From the NCBI RefSeq assembly GCF_000283155.1, contig NW_004454229.1, forward strand, positions 1,770,057-1,834,056: a stretch of DNA of 64,000 nucleotides, in the 5' to 3' direction. Made by a program: the position numbers and the translations under genes. How positions within the stretch are numbered: position 1 is the first letter of the stretch; each line of letters begins with the position of its first letter. Under the pieces are notes generated by a model that saw only the letters and a list, made by a program, of their open reading frames with translations, made no database searches and was not told the DNA's origin. Source of the DNA: Ceratotherium simum simum. Lineage: Eukaryota > Chordata > Mammalia > Perissodactyla > Rhinocerotidae. Shown here in pieces: positions 24,080 to 35,062 of this stretch.

Positions 24080-24895
24080 AATCCATGTTACAGCATGTAT
24101 CAGTATTTTATTCCTTTTTATAGCTGAATAATATTCTATGGTATGTATATACAATATTATTTATCCATTCATCAATTGATGGACATTTGGTAGTCTCTAC
24201 TTTTTGGCTATTACGAATAATGCTGCTGTGAACATTCATGTACAAATCTTTGTGTGAACATATGTTTTCTCTTCTTTTGTCTACATACCTAGGAGTGGAA
24301 TTGTTGGGTCACAGGACAACTCTAGGTTTAACATTTTGAGGAACTGCCAAATGTTTTCCAAATCAGCTGTACCATTTTACATTTCCACTAGCAATGTATA
24401 AGGATTTCACTTTCTCCACATTCTCCCCAATACTTATTGTCTGTCTTCTTTTAGTATAGCCATGCTAGAGGTTGAGGTGTGATATCTCACCATGGTTTTG
24501 ATTTACGTTTCCTGGATGGCTAATGATGTTGAGTATCCTTTTATGTGCTTATTGACTATTATTTGTGTCTTTGGAGAAATGTCTATTTAGATCCATTGTC
24601 CATTCTTAAATTGAGCTTTTTGTTTTTTTATTGAGTTGTAAGAGTTCTTTATATGTTCTTGATGCAAGTCTCTTTCCAGGTATATGATTTGAAAATATTT
24701 TCTCCCATTGTCTTTTCACTTTCTTGGTGGTATTATTTGCAGCACAAACATTTTTAATTTTGATAAAGTCCAATTTGTCTTTTGCTGCTTGTGCTTTTGG
24801 CGTCATATCTAAGAAACCATTGCCTAACCCAAGATCACAAAGATATACTCCTATGTTTTCTTAGAAGAGTTTTATAGTTTTAGCTCTTACAGATA
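24080..24895 (-). mobile_element. L1 fragment (3' part of ORF2)
   Basis: Antisense L1 ORF2 C-terminal region, with well-known blocks such as ATTCCTTTTTATAGCTGAAT, ATTCCATTTTACATTTCC-like sequence, and TTTATATGTTCTTGATGCAAG. It is 5'-truncated and full of stops. The open frame 24606-24806 is a remnant of the C-terminal domain. Confidence 0.93.
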
Positions 24896-25315
24896 AATGC
24901 ACATTTGAAGAATGTTTTTTTGCCAAAGAAAAAGAGAATAGAGGAGCAGGAAAAGGAGGAAGCAGAGGTTGGCAGTGTTAAAGGAAAAGAAAGGGCAGCA
25001 ACAGCCTCAATGGGAGAATGTTGAACTACAGGGAGGCCCTGGGAGGCAGCATCTGACCCATTTCCCACACCACCAGCCCCATCCCCCGACTTCTAGTAAC
25101 AATCCTACAAAGATAAGCAGAGTCCTGGGAGAAGGTTACTGCAACCTCAGCCATGTTGCCAGCTGAAAGATTCCCCAGAAAGTTCAATAGTTTGTTCAGG
25201 GAAGGAGCATAGACTTTAGCCAGGGCCATCAGTCATATTTCATCTGAAGTTTCCAATTCCAACTTCCATGGTGTGGGGTGACTCATAACCCTCATCTTTC
25301 CAGGCCCTGGAGGGG
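24896..25315. other. Unrecognised sequence
   Basis: A purine-rich stretch lies at 24925-24970; otherwise there is no identifiable feature. Overlapping open frames on both strands show no domain motifs. The same holds for 25360-25720. Confidence 0.4.
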
Positions 25316-25359
25316 CATGGACTGTAAACATTTGCCCCTCCCATGGACTGTAAACATTT
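25316..25359 (+). repeat. 26-bp tandem duplication with two forkhead-like sites
   Basis: The 18-mer CATGGACTGTAAACATTT occurs at 25316-25333 and again at 25342-25359. Each copy contains TGTAAACA, the consensus core for forkhead (FOX) factors. Binding is inference. Confidence 0.6.
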
Positions 25360-25735
25360 CCCATCATATAGTTCCCAAACCATCACTGGTTGGCACAGTC
25401 ACCAAAAGTAACACAAAATGAACTTCTTGAAAGTAAGATTGCAGAGCCTGAATCGATTCTGAGGCCAAAATTATGTTACATGTTGCTTTAAAATTCTACC
25501 TTTTGAGACCTTCTTTAAGCCAAATAAATACAAGAAGGCCAAAAGTTGTAGCCAGTGATCTGTTTTTTAACACTGACACAATCTCCCTGAATGCGAATAA
25601 TAGGATTCTAGGAAAATGTCCTGTTCATTTATCAAGTCCCCTTGCAGCAGGACATTTTTGTTGGAAATTGGATAATAATGATCTACAACTAATTCTATTT
25701 TCTTTTCCCCAAGAGCCTTTAAGCAGTCATCCCCA

Positions 25736-25988
25736 GGGGCTGGCAGGTAGCATAGCGGTTAAGTTGGTGCATTCCACTTTGGCAGCCCAGGGTTCGCTGG
25801 TAGGGATCCTGGGCATGGACCTACTCAACGCTCATCAAGCCATGGTGAGGCGGCATCCAACATAGAAAAGGTACAACTCTACAACTATGACACACAACTA
25901 TGTACTGTGGCTTTGGGGAGAAAAAAGAAAAAGAGGAAGATTGGCAATAGATGTTAGCGCAGGGCCAATCTTCCACACACGCACACAA
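25736..25988 (+). mobile_element. ERE SINE, older diverged copy
   Basis: Starts GGGGCTGGCAGGTAGCATAG, with the B box GGGTTCGCTGGTAGGGATCC and the long-form body ACTATGACACACAACTATGT. It ends GGGCCAATCTTCC plus a CA/A-rich tail. Probable target-site duplication AGTCATCCCCA (ending 25735) and AGTCACTCCCCA (from about 25992), with one indel. CpG decay indicates an older insertion than the other copies. Confidence 0.9.
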
Positions 25989-26189
25989 AAAAGTCACTCC
26001 CCACACCCACCTTTCTGAGTTTCCCACCACTGTCTTCATAATATTTTTGTCTTGTAGGAATGGCCAAGAGATGATGTCAGATCCAGTCGATGGATGATTT
26101 TGATTCCTGCTTTCCCCTTCTCCTTTCCTTTCTCTATTGATGGATGATAATTTGCTCTAGGCAGCGATGATCCTCAAGGGAGCTCTAAG

Positions 26190-26560
26190 CAACAGCATTA
26201 GCACTGCGGACTTACTCTGGGACCCTCCATCAGCCACAGCCTTCCCCAAACTGTTTGCCTTGACAGACCAGGCCTTTCCTCTCTGTACCACTAAACCCCC
26301 TCCTCCACAGCTTTCAGCCAATCTTGAGCATGACAGGGAGGATCATTGAACCTTCTAGATGTCTTTCCAATCTGTACCGCTACTATATCCCCAATATACC
26401 ACCCTCTCACCCATTAAATGTCCTCCAAGATAGAGCTCAAATATAACCTCCCCTCTGCAGTTCTTTCTGATTCCCCAGCTCAGGTTAGGAGCCTCTTCCA
26501 CGCCCTGACAGTTCCTCTCCCGCTCCCTAACAATCACCTACACCTTGGTTTCTTCTGTAC
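26190..26560 (+). repeat. L2 LINE fragment
   Basis: L2-like 3' region: GGCCTTTCCTCTCTGTACC, CCAAGATAGAGCTCAAATAT, GCAGTTCTTTCTGATTCCCC. Diverged. Confidence 0.6.
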
Positions 26561-26569
26561 AGGTATTCC

Positions 26570-26745
26570 CACTTATGAGTAGTGTAATCTTGGAAAAGTT
26601 ATTTAACCTCTCTATGCCTCAGTTTCCTCACCTGCAAAATGGGATAATAGGGTCATTGAAGCTGACTAGATGAGATAATAAAGCACCTAGAATGGTACTT
26701 GGCATGTAGTAAGCACTCTATAAATGTTAGCTGTTCTCATTTTTA
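26570..26745 (+). repeat. MIR SINE
   Basis: MIR 3' two-thirds: AAAAGTTATTTAACCTCTCT, ATGCCTCAGTTTCCTCACC, AATGGTACTTGGCATGTAGT, AAGCACTCTATAAATGTTAGC. Confidence 0.93.
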
Positions 26746-26822
26746 TATGACAAATTGCATGCCTTCAGGGAGCTTAGAGTCTGGCAAGGGAGATACAGTA
26801 TTACAAATGCATTATATCCAAG
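26746..26822 (-). repeat. L2 fragment, antisense
   Basis: Short antisense L2 block: GCCTTCAGGGAGCTTAGAG, TCTGGCAAGGGAGATAC. Confidence 0.65.
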
Positions 26823-27030
26823 TATGTGTGAACAATTCAGGAGGCATTTTCACATCTGTTATCTAACATCTACCAGAAGCCTCTTGTTATGACAATAACC
26901 CTGAAGCGAAATCACACTGCCTAGTTTGCATGTAAGGCTTAGAGAAGTTATTTGATATGTCAAGATATAAGTGGCAGAGCCAAAATTCAAATCCCGATAT
27001 GGCTCCAGCCTTGATGATCTTTCTACTTAA
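26823..27030 (-). repeat. MIR SINE
   Basis: Reverse-complement MIR: CACATCTGTTATCTAACATC, AGGCTTAGAGAAGTTATTTG, GTGGCAGAGCCAAAATTC, ATATGGCTCC. Confidence 0.8.
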
Positions 27031-27099
27031 TTTAGACTGATAAGGGGTTTCATCAGATATCTACTGAAGGAGGTGGCAGGGGTGGGGTTGAGGGGGTGA

Positions 27100-27215
27100 T
27101 ATGGTTAATGTATGAGGAAACAGAGGCACAGAGAGGTTAAGTAACTGGCCCAAGGTTACACAGTTAATGAGTGGCAGAGTTACATCCTAACCCGTGTAGC
27201 CCACACTGCTGGCTT
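27100..27215 (-). repeat. MIR fragment
   Basis: Very clear reverse-complement MIR core: ATGAGGAAACAGAGGCACAG, AGGTTAAGTAACTGGCCCAA, GGTTACACAGTTAATGAGTG. Confidence 0.9.
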
Positions 27216-27299
27216 AGGCATCTAATTTCCTTTTCACTGCCTTGTAGGTGCTCAGTTAATGTTTGCAGAAAGAACAGACAAATAAGCAAACCTTGCAGA

Positions 27300-27475
27300 G
27301 AAGGGTCTGGGAGTGAGAGGCAGTGGGCTGCAGTGGACAGGGACCAATCTAGGAGTCAGCAGCTAGGCTTCCAGCTACAGCTGTCTCATTAACTCACTGC
27401 GTTACTCAGGAAAGTCATCTCCCCTCCCTGGACCCCAGTGTCTCCAGCTGCAGAAAGAGAAAAGGTTTGTAAACA
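27300..27475 (+). repeat. MIR fragment
   Basis: Degraded plus-strand MIR: TGGGCTGCAGTGGACAGGG, CTAGGAGTCAGCAGCTAG, AACTCACTGCGTTACTCAGG, then GGACCCCAGTGTCTCC. Confidence 0.6.
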
Positions 27476-28019
27476 CTGTTATCAGCTGAGTCCTTTCTTC
27501 AAACTAAGTCTATGGGGAAGGCCAGTAAGTAGGGGCTGCTCTGGTGTGTATAGGAGGGAGAACAAGAGAGGCCAGAGCTCTGATGTCTCAGAAGTCCCTC
27601 TTTCCCCTCCCTCCTCAGTGGCCCCTGAGGTACTGTTCAGAGCCCAGATCCCTCTTTAGGGATACAGGGAGCAAGGTTTTAAAACTTCAGAACTAGAGGA
27701 ACTTAAGATTCTTTTTGGCTTTAACATTCTATGACTCACATAAAAGAAACGACCTTGTGCCCTAATGTTATATACCTTCTGATTCAACAAAATGGAAATG
27801 TGGCTTTAGAAGAAGTAACAAAACATGACCATACTGAGAGGTGTCACGAAGGAATTTTGGCTATAACAGCATGACTTCTTCAGCTGCCTCCATACATACC
27901 CTAAATACAAAAATATCCTCTAAACCTATGAAAAGAGGAAGATATCCAATAAGAAATCAGAAGAGTGATAAGTGTTTTAACGGAGAAATAGTATACTATA
28001 GATGCATGTAGCAGAGGCT
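27476..28019. other. Mostly unrecognised, with a weak MIR3/L3-like tail at 27660-27740
   Basis: Around 27680-27735 the sequence AGAGGAACTTAAGATTC and TTTAACATTCTATGACTC resembles an MIR3/L3 end. The remainder shows no feature. Confidence 0.35.
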
Positions 28020-28335
28020 CTCAAACTAGTCTGGGGAACAGTGTATCAGGGAAGAATTCCATGAGGACGTGATCTATAAATTGGATCCTGAAAGCAGAAT
28101 AGGAAGTAGCTAGGCAAAGGGACATAGAGAAAGAACATTCTATAGAGATGGGCCAGTGTGTTATACAAGTTAGGGAGAAAATCCATGGCTCAGAGAAAGA
28201 ACTATAGGAAGGCCAGTATGGATAAAGCATAGACAGCAAGGTGAGAGGTGTGTGAGAGAGGCTGAAGAAGCAGCCAGAGGCCAGACTATGCAGGATAATA
28301 CAGATCATGTTAAGAATTTGTTATTTTATCTTAAA
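28020..28335 (-). repeat. L2 LINE, antisense
   Basis: Antisense L2: AAGAATTCCATGAGGACGTG, AAGAACATTCTATAGAGATG, AAGGCCAGTATGGATAAAG, GCCAGACTATGCAGGATAAT. Confidence 0.7.
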
Positions 28336-28799
28336 CTACTGAGAGGCCATGAGTCCAATGGGTCATTTTCATGGATACTAAAATCACTCAATATGGTGGC
28401 AGCAGTGTAGTGGAAAAGACAATTATGGACCAAAGTCCTCCACGATTGAGGGAAGTGTCCAAGAAATCAGCAGATGACAGCAACAAGTGGCAGGGGGTTA
28501 TACAGACCAATGGCATAAAGCTCAGAACCTATCTTTCTATATGATGTCTTTTTATAAAAGGGAGAGGAAAGAATGGTCTAAAAGTAGCAATCTGTTAGAA
28601 GTATGCCATCTGCCAACCTAGCTGGGTGGTGTTCAGTGAAGAGGTTACTCTGTCTCTTGGTCAGGTACCACAGAATCAGTGGGGACGTATGGGAAAGACA
28701 AGGTTAGGAGGAGGGCTGGGACTTTCTGGCAGCCACTGTAATGCTGACGTAGCTATGTGAGCAGACTAGAGAGAGAGCCTGGAGGTCTGTTCACCTCGT
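28336..28799. other. No confident feature
   Basis: May include further decayed antisense L2 sequence, since flanking segments are L2, but no diagnostic block survives. Confidence 0.35.
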
Positions 28800-28985
28800 A
28801 TCTTGTACCCCTTGGCTAAAGAAGCTGTTGTAATTTCCTGAGAGATGCTGATAATTTGAACTAGGGCACTGGCAGCAGAGATAAGGAAGGGATAGATTGT
28901 AAGGATATTGAGTTGTAGCCTTGATCATACTTGGTGACAGAGAGTATGTGAGGAGCAAATAAAAAGGAGTTAAATAGGACAGGTT
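28800..28985 (-). repeat. Possible L2 continuation, antisense
   Basis: Blocks such as GCAGCAGAGATAAGGAAGGG and GATATTGAGTTGTAGCC are compatible with decayed antisense L2. Tentative. Confidence 0.3.
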
Positions 28986-29280
28986 TCTGGCACAGGTAAC
29001 TGGAGTGATGGTGATGTATTCACTGAATTAGAAAACCTGGGTTTGAAGCAGATGTGTGGTAGTCTGGTTGGCCTCTGCAGCTTGAGGTAAATCAGACATG
29101 TGCATCCTTGTTCTAGCACAGGGACAACCCAGGGTCACAATTCCCAGCATCTTCTCTTTAAGCCCTTGCTCAAACAGGGCTGAGGTTTGGAATAAATGGG
29201 CCACCTGCATCAGTAGGGTAAGTTGGAAGCCCCTCAGCCAGATGCTGATAGGATGTATCTGCCTCCAATTAATCTGGACG

Positions 29281-29389
29281 CTTTTTGGAAGGAATAGCAA
29301 AAACTATGCCAAGAAAGTGGTGACTAGTGAAGTGGCCTGCTGGAAGGGAGCCAAACCCACTAAGCTTGTTTAATTTAGAGTGTCTGATC
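29281..29389 (+). repeat. Left arm of a 109-bp inverted duplication
   Basis: By my hand alignment this segment matches the reverse complement of 30516-30624 over 109 bases without gaps, with 12 mismatches (89 percent). Shared cores include GGCCTGCTGGAAGGGAGCC, AGCAAAAACTATGCCAAGA and TAAGCTTGTTTAATT. Similarity stops sharply at both ends. I do not recognise the repeat family. Confidence 0.9.
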
Positions 29390-30515
29390 AGGACAAGGTT
29401 TGGTGCAGATGGGGGTCCATAGACCTCTCCTGAGAGGTGGATTAGGGGCTGATAATTGAGATTAATAACTTCTAATAATTACTCAATTTAAAACTCAGCC
29501 AAAAAGATGCGATTATTTTTCACACATTTATTTGGTCATTTTGCCAGCTGCAACTCCATGATGTTTTACTTGAAAGGAGAAGAAAGGACAGAAGGGGACT
29601 ACCTTATTTTGAAGTCATAATGCTGGTCAGAATGGTGCTGGTCCTCTCTAGCCTCTTTTCTGTGGTGTTGCTTTCTGTTCCTTAACTTTCCTGCCCACAA
29701 GGTCATCGGTTCCCTCCAGCTCCTCTCTGAGATCCTGGTGTCTCCACACAAGTCCACACAAGGAGTGCAGCAGAAGCTGCCAAGCTCCATATCTTAAATT
29801 CTTCCAGATCTCCTTATATTTGTCCACTCTGCTTCTCTTTCTCCTTACTCTAGCTTTCTGGTTTTCTCTGATTATACCATGTTCTCTATCTTCTTCACTT
29901 TTGCTTCATGATTCAGCTTCCATTTTTTTTTTTTGTCAGACTCCCAGATTCTTAGTTAGGTTTGGATTTTTAAAATCTTGCAAGATAAGGCTTTCAGAGT
30001 CTTCTCTCTGCCACTTGACCCTTCTTACTGTGACTTTGCTGATCTGAGAGCCAAAGGACTACTGAGCTGTGCCAATCTCATGGGAAGGGGTGTGAGTCCC
30101 AGTGGCGGCTTCTATTGCCCAGGGTCCTCATTCTAGAGCCCACCTAGCCTTCTCCTTCCCCAGAAAGCACTCCCTTTTCTGAACTGTGCCCTTTGCCATC
30201 TGGTTCTCCCTTGCTCATCATGGATTTGAACTAACCTTTAGGTAAAACTTTACATACGATCCTTATGGACAGGATGGAGAAATGGAAGCAGGGACGACAT
30301 CTTGTTTATTTCCAGATCTCTCATAGTATGTGGTACGTAAGACATACTAAATTAAATTGAGCTAAGTTGAATTTAATTGAGTTGACTTGGAGGAAGGTAA
30401 AATCTTGTTCGCTTAGGTGACTTATGCTAGTGGGGTTAGTAGCATAATCAAACTTAGGGACTGATATAAAACTGCCAATCTAGCCATTCCAGAAAAGTCT
30501 CTGGTAGTATGCATG
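29390..30515. other. Spacer between the inverted arms
   Basis: No exon or named repeat was identified. It contains an AT-rich stretch at 29450-29545 (TTCTAATAATTACTCAATTT) and a 14-base T run near 29928. A local AATTGAG/AATTTAATT-rich patch lies at 30345-30390. Confidence 0.4.
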
Positions 30516-30624
30516 GATCAGACACTCTGAATTAAACAAGCTTAGTCATTGTGGCTCCCTTCCAGCAGGCCACTTCATAAGTCACTGCTCTCTTGGCATA
30601 GTTTTTGCTATTTCCTCCAAAAAG
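30516..30624 (-). repeat. Right arm of the 109-bp inverted duplication
   Basis: Inverted partner of 29281-29389, with 1,126 bases between the arms. Either two copies of one unnamed repeat inserted in opposite orientation, or an inverted segmental duplication. Confidence 0.9.
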
Positions 30625-30689
30625 AGTAATATGCATGGTCGTGTCCCATTAAACACCTGTATCCTTGACTTAGATTAACACTTAAAAAG

Positions 30690-31140
30690 TATATACTTTA
30701 AAAATTCTGAGTAAAGTGAAGTCACTAACACTGAAGATAAGGGAACCCAAGAATCAAAATGATCATAGCAGGCTAGCACAAAGGACTAAAACCAACAAGT
30801 TGAAACCTAACAGGGTAAGTGTAAGGGCACACAATTATACTTGTAAAATCTACTATAGGCTAACAAGGTATCCAGAATTGGATCTTGGGACAGAAAAAAG
30901 ACATCAGTGGAAAAACTGATGAAATCTGAATATAGTTCTGTAGCTTAGATAATAGTACATTACTATTACAATGTTACTAGCACAATGTTAATTTTTTAGT
31001 TTTGACAAATGCTCCATGGTAGTGTAAGAATTTAGCATTAGAGGAAGCTGGGTGAAGGGTATACGAGAACTCTCTATATTATATCTTCACCTTTTCTATA
31101 AGTCTAAAATTATTCCAAAGTAAAAGGTTTATTAAAAAAA
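30690..31140 (+). mobile_element. L1M 3' end
   Basis: Old L1 3' end on the plus strand: AACTCTCTATATTATATCTT, TATAAGTCTAAAATTATTCC, then AAAGTAAAAGGTTTATT and an A-rich tail at about 31131. Confidence 0.8.
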
Positions 31141-31234
31141 AATCAGAGAAATAAAAATAGCTTTATTTAAAGAACAACAACAAAAATCTACTACGGGAAG
31201 GCCTCACTGCTAAAAGAAGCTAATGTAAATTCTA

Positions 31235-31720
31235 GCTGCATTTCTAGAGATGTAGCATCCAGAGCAAGAGAGGCAATAGCTCTATTCTGCTGTGGGATGC
31301 TTAGATCACCTGTGGAGTTTTACATTCAGTTCTGGCATTTTAAGAAGAAAATTAACAACCTAGATCATGTCCGGAGAACAATAAAGAAGGTACAGAGTTT
31401 AGAAACCATGGAATAGGAAGAAATGTAGAATTACCAAGGGGTAGATAGGGAAGGGAGGGATTAGCTTGGAGACGAGAAGACTCATGAGGGGGGTGGGGTC
31501 ACTGTCTTGAACCTTTGCAGGCCTGTCCATTGTCTTTGGGATGGTGCTCAGGCTGCCTCAAGAGGTACGTCAGCAGAAACTGAAAAGCACTTTTCTGGAA
31601 TGTTAAGAGAAGTTGCTGGTCTATACAGCTTAGGTCCTTGCCCATAGGGATGCCTAATATATTTGCTAAATTTGAATGTGACTCCTATAGTCTTTGCCAA
31701 CTCTAAAGATTGGGCGAGGT
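31235..31720 (+). repeat. L3/CR1 LINE fragment
   Basis: L3/CR1 order on the plus strand: TTTTACATTCAGTTCTGGCA, ACCTAGATCATGTCCGGAG, ATTAGCTTGGAGACGAGAAG, CTTTGCAGGCCTGTCCATTG, CTGCCTCAAGAGGTACGTC. It is a longer remnant than the copy at 7875. Confidence 0.75.
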
Positions 31721-31959
31721 GTTAAGATCAGAAAGACCAGCTTTTCTAGGTATTTCTATGACATTCTCATTATTATACATGTGTCATGGTGGTAAAGCTT
31801 TCCTCTTGGTGCTCTTGGCTAACAAATATCCTATCCTGCCTGTGGGAAAGAAAGCCAAGTAGACAGACAGGCAGGAGTTACCATGACTTCTAGCCAGGAA
31901 GATCAGCTGTCATCAGTAGGAGCAGCCTGCAAATGTAGAGTTAGGTCCTACAATGGTCA

Positions 31960-32445
31960 TGTTCCCTCCTGCCTGGTTCCTCACTGCCCTCAGGATAGAG
32001 TCCACATTCTTTAGCTTGGTATTCAAGGCTCTCCTGACCCGGCCTCCACTTACTCTCTTTCTTTCCCCATCACCATTCCCCCGTTCTTCTTAGGCTGACC
32101 CTGTGCTCTTGTCATTTGGAACCACACAAAATTGTCAGGACTCACGATGCGTCTCAGCCTCTGTATCCATGCTGTGATTCTCAAATCAAGATGCCTCCTT
32201 CCTTAAGACTCCATTTCCTCCCTTGTGCCTCTTCTCTGCCTACTTATTCTATTACCTTAGGTCTCTTACCATCATTGCCATTATTAGTTTTTACATCTGT
32301 GTCACCTTCTACATTGAGTACCTCTTCTCCCCTCACACTCAGGGGGAGAGTGCATTTTGTATTAATCTGTCTGTCTCTAACACCCAATACAGAGCAGAAC
32401 AGGCACAAGGCGCTCACCAGATATTGTAGTATTGAAGAATGGCTT
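31960..32445 (+). repeat. L2 LINE fragment
   Basis: L2: CTCACTGCCCTCAGGATAGA, TAGCTTGGTATTCAAGGCTC, TCCTGACCCGGCCTCCACTT, then a decayed 3' part to CAAGGCGCTCACCAGATATT. A 161-codon open frame here is a by-product of low stop density. Confidence 0.85.
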
Positions 32446-32634
32446 TGCAAGGATTTAGTAAATTACTATATATGTGAATATAATATTTCTCTATCCAGGA
32501 CTGGTTTAGAGTCCATTCTCTGGAGTCCACAAAGGCATGCTATAGACAAATTACTTATTCTCATTGTATCTGTTTTTAAAAATGCAAATAGGAGAAGATG
32601 ATACTGACATATCTCAGAGCTTCAATGCTTCCTT

Positions 32635-32812
32635 CTAAGTCAAGCCTTCCCCCCAAACTCATCCCCTTTTCTGATTTAATTTCTCCAATATTGTCTGTCT
32701 CTTCCTACTAGAATGTAAGCCCATGAAGGCATGGATTCCTGTTTTCACTGCCATATCCCCAGAGCCTAGACGGTGCTAGTTACATGTTAGGCATTCAATA
32801 ATAGTACTAACC
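32635..32812 (+). repeat. L2 LINE 3' end
   Basis: L2 3' end: CTACTAGAATGTAAGCCCAT, GAAGGCATGGATTCCTG, CAGAGCCTAGACGGTGC, TAGGCATTCAATAATAG. Confidence 0.88.
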
Positions 32813-32814
32813 AT

Positions 32815-32925
32815 ACAATAGGGGTGTTGTGACAATTGAGTGACATAAAGTATATAAAGGTCATAGCATTGGGCCTGGCACATGCTAAGTACTCAATAAC
32901 TATAGTTATTACAACACAAAGGACA
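32815..32925 (+). repeat. MIR 3' end
   Basis: GGGTGTTGTGACAATTGAG, then GGGCCTGGCACATGCTAAGT and ACTCAATAACTATAG. Confidence 0.75.
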
Positions 32926-33029
32926 GATTAAGAGGCAACATTACAACATGCTGATGTGTGACTCAAAAAGAACACACAATGAAGATGTCATGAACACTTG
33001 AGCCGTAATTTATGTTGGGGTTGGAAAGG

Positions 33030-33135
33030 ATGCTTAAAATAATCTGGTCTGGCTCTATGAGGCCCATAGAAGAGAATAGCTTTTCCCAAGGTCATAGAGC
33101 TAGTCAGTGACAGAGGCTAGACAACATTATTCTCA
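33030..33135 (-). repeat. MIR/MIR3-like fragment
   Basis: Reverse-complement core: TTTTCCCAAGGTCATAGAGC, TAGTCAGTGACAGAGGC. Confidence 0.65.
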
Positions 33136-33288
33136 TATAAATGATTGTCTAGTGATTCCCTAAAATACTATAAGATTACTGTCTTTGTTAGACACTTCCT
33201 TTGGGCAAGTATCCCTAAATATGTGAATGGCTCTCTCCATCTAATTCTTTCAAAACACACACATACACACACATTTAATTAGTCCAAT

Positions 33289-33432
33289 GACATATTAAAA
33301 TAAAACCAGATTATATTGTATCTGACAATACAAGGGCTATATGATTTAAAACTAATATATGACATTTGAAAATAATACCATATTTTATTGTGTCTAACAG
33401 TACAGGGTTATATGATTTAAAAACTAATGTTT
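33289..33432 (+). repeat. 72-bp tandem duplication
   Basis: Two adjacent copies, 33289-33360 and 33361-33432. Both read GACAT, then an AAAATAA-rich block, then TATATGATTTAAAA followed by ACTAAT. Roughly 80 percent identity by eye, so an old event. A short CA-rich run lies just before it at 33252-33275. Confidence 0.75.
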
Positions 33433-35062
33433 GTCAGTTAAAATTTACTTCTGGCTATGTTGGAACGAGAATATTGGTAAACCCTATCCCCCTAAAACAA
33501 ATACAAAGCTGGACAAAATTGACACAAACAACCATTTCAGTGGTTGTCCTGGAACAATTGGATATCCATATGAAAAAAAATGAACTTAGGCCCTTACCTA
33601 ATGCCATACATAAAAAATTAATTCAAAATGGATCATAGGCTTACATGTAAGCCAAAGCTATAAAAAATTCAGAAGAAAACATAAGAAAAAATCTTTGTGG
33701 CCTTCAGTTGGTCAAGAGTTCTTAGATACAACACCAAAAGCATGATCCATAAGAGAAAAAAATGATAAATTGGACTTTAAAATTAAAAACTTTTGTTCTT
33801 CAAAAGATACAGTTAAAACAATGAACGAAAGGCAGAGATTGGGGAGAAATGTTTGCAAAGCATATATCTGACAAAGGAGTTGCATACAGAATATATAAAG
33901 AATTCTCAAAACTCATTATAAGAATGCAAATAACCCAATTTTTTCAAATGGGCAAAAGATTTAAACTGACACTTCACCAAAGAAGATATATGAATGGCAA
34001 ATAAGCACATGATAAGATAATCAACATAATTAGTCATTAGTTCAATACAAATGAAAACCACAATGAGATACCCTACACACCCACTAAAATGGCTATAATA
34101 AAAAGCATAGATAGGGCCCAGCCCTGTGGCCAAGTGGTTGAAGTTCCAGGCACTCTGCTTTGGTGGCCTGGGTTTGCGAGTTTGGATCCCATGCACAGAC
34201 CTACTCCACTCACCCGCCATGCTGTGACAGTGTCCCACATATAAAGTAGGGGAAGACCGGCACAGATGTTAGCTCAGGGCTAACCTTCCTCAAGCAAAAA
34301 AAGAGGAAGACTGGTAATGGATGTTAGCTCAGGGCAATCCTCCTCAGCAAAAAAAAAAAAAAAAGTATAGATAATTCCAAGTGTTAGCAAGCACATGGAG
34401 AAACTACAACCCTCTCTCCTACATTGCTGGAAGGAATGTAAAATGGCACTACCAATTTGGAACACAGTTTGACAGTTTTTTTTTTAAAGTTGAATATAAA
34501 CTTACTATATGATGCAACGATTCCATTCGTAGAAATCTACCCAAGAGAAATGTGATCACATGTCTACTCAGAGGTATGTACGTGAACATTCATAACAGCA
34601 TTGTTCATAATAGTCCCAAACTGGAAACAATTCAAATGTCCATCAAGTGGAGAACAGTTAGACAAAATGTTGTATAGCTTTTCTATAGAATATCATTTAG
34701 CACTAAAAATGAATGAACCACTGATACATGCTACAACATGGATAAACCTCAGAATTATAATGCTAAGTGAAAGATGCTGGATGCAAAAGATGACTATATA
34801 GTATATAATTCCATTTGTATAAAATGTTCAGAAATGGCAAATTTACAGTGTCAGATTGTGGATCAGTAGTTGCATAGGACTTAGAGTAGAAGGCGGATTA
34901 AGAAGGAAATTTTTTGAGACAATAGAAATAGTCTAAAATTGGATTGTGGTGATAGTTGTAAAATTCTATAAATTTACTAAAAATCATAGAATCGTACCAT
35001 TACAATTGGTGAATTTTATGGTATATAAATTATACTTCAATAAAGCTGCTAAAACAACAGGG
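33433..35062 (+). mobile_element. L1M LINE 3' part, split by an ERE
   Basis: Plus-strand L1 from ORF2 C-terminus to 3' end. Recognisable blocks include AAGGAGTTGCATACAGAATA, GAAAACCACAATGAGATACC, CATTCATAACAGCATTGTTC, CTACAACATGGATAAACCTC and the end TAAATTATACTTCAATAAAG. The coding capacity is destroyed. It is interrupted at 34114-34360 by an ERE SINE. Confidence 0.92.
34114..34360 (+). mobile_element. ERE SINE inserted in L1M
   Basis: Starts GGGCCCAGCCCTGTGGCCAA, ends in a 16-17-base A run. Target-site duplication AAAAGCATAGATA (34101-34113) and AAAAGTATAGATA (34361-34373), 12 of 13, dividing the L1 cleanly. The ERE is therefore younger than the L1M. Confidence 0.95.

Noticed and set aside
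25473..25865. 130-codon plus-strand open frame
   Set aside because: Its second half is the ERE SINE at 25736; a chance fusion of unique and SINE sequence.
32116..32601. 161-codon plus-strand open frame
   Set aside because: It starts inside a sense L2 3' region and runs into its decayed end; no protein-family motif.
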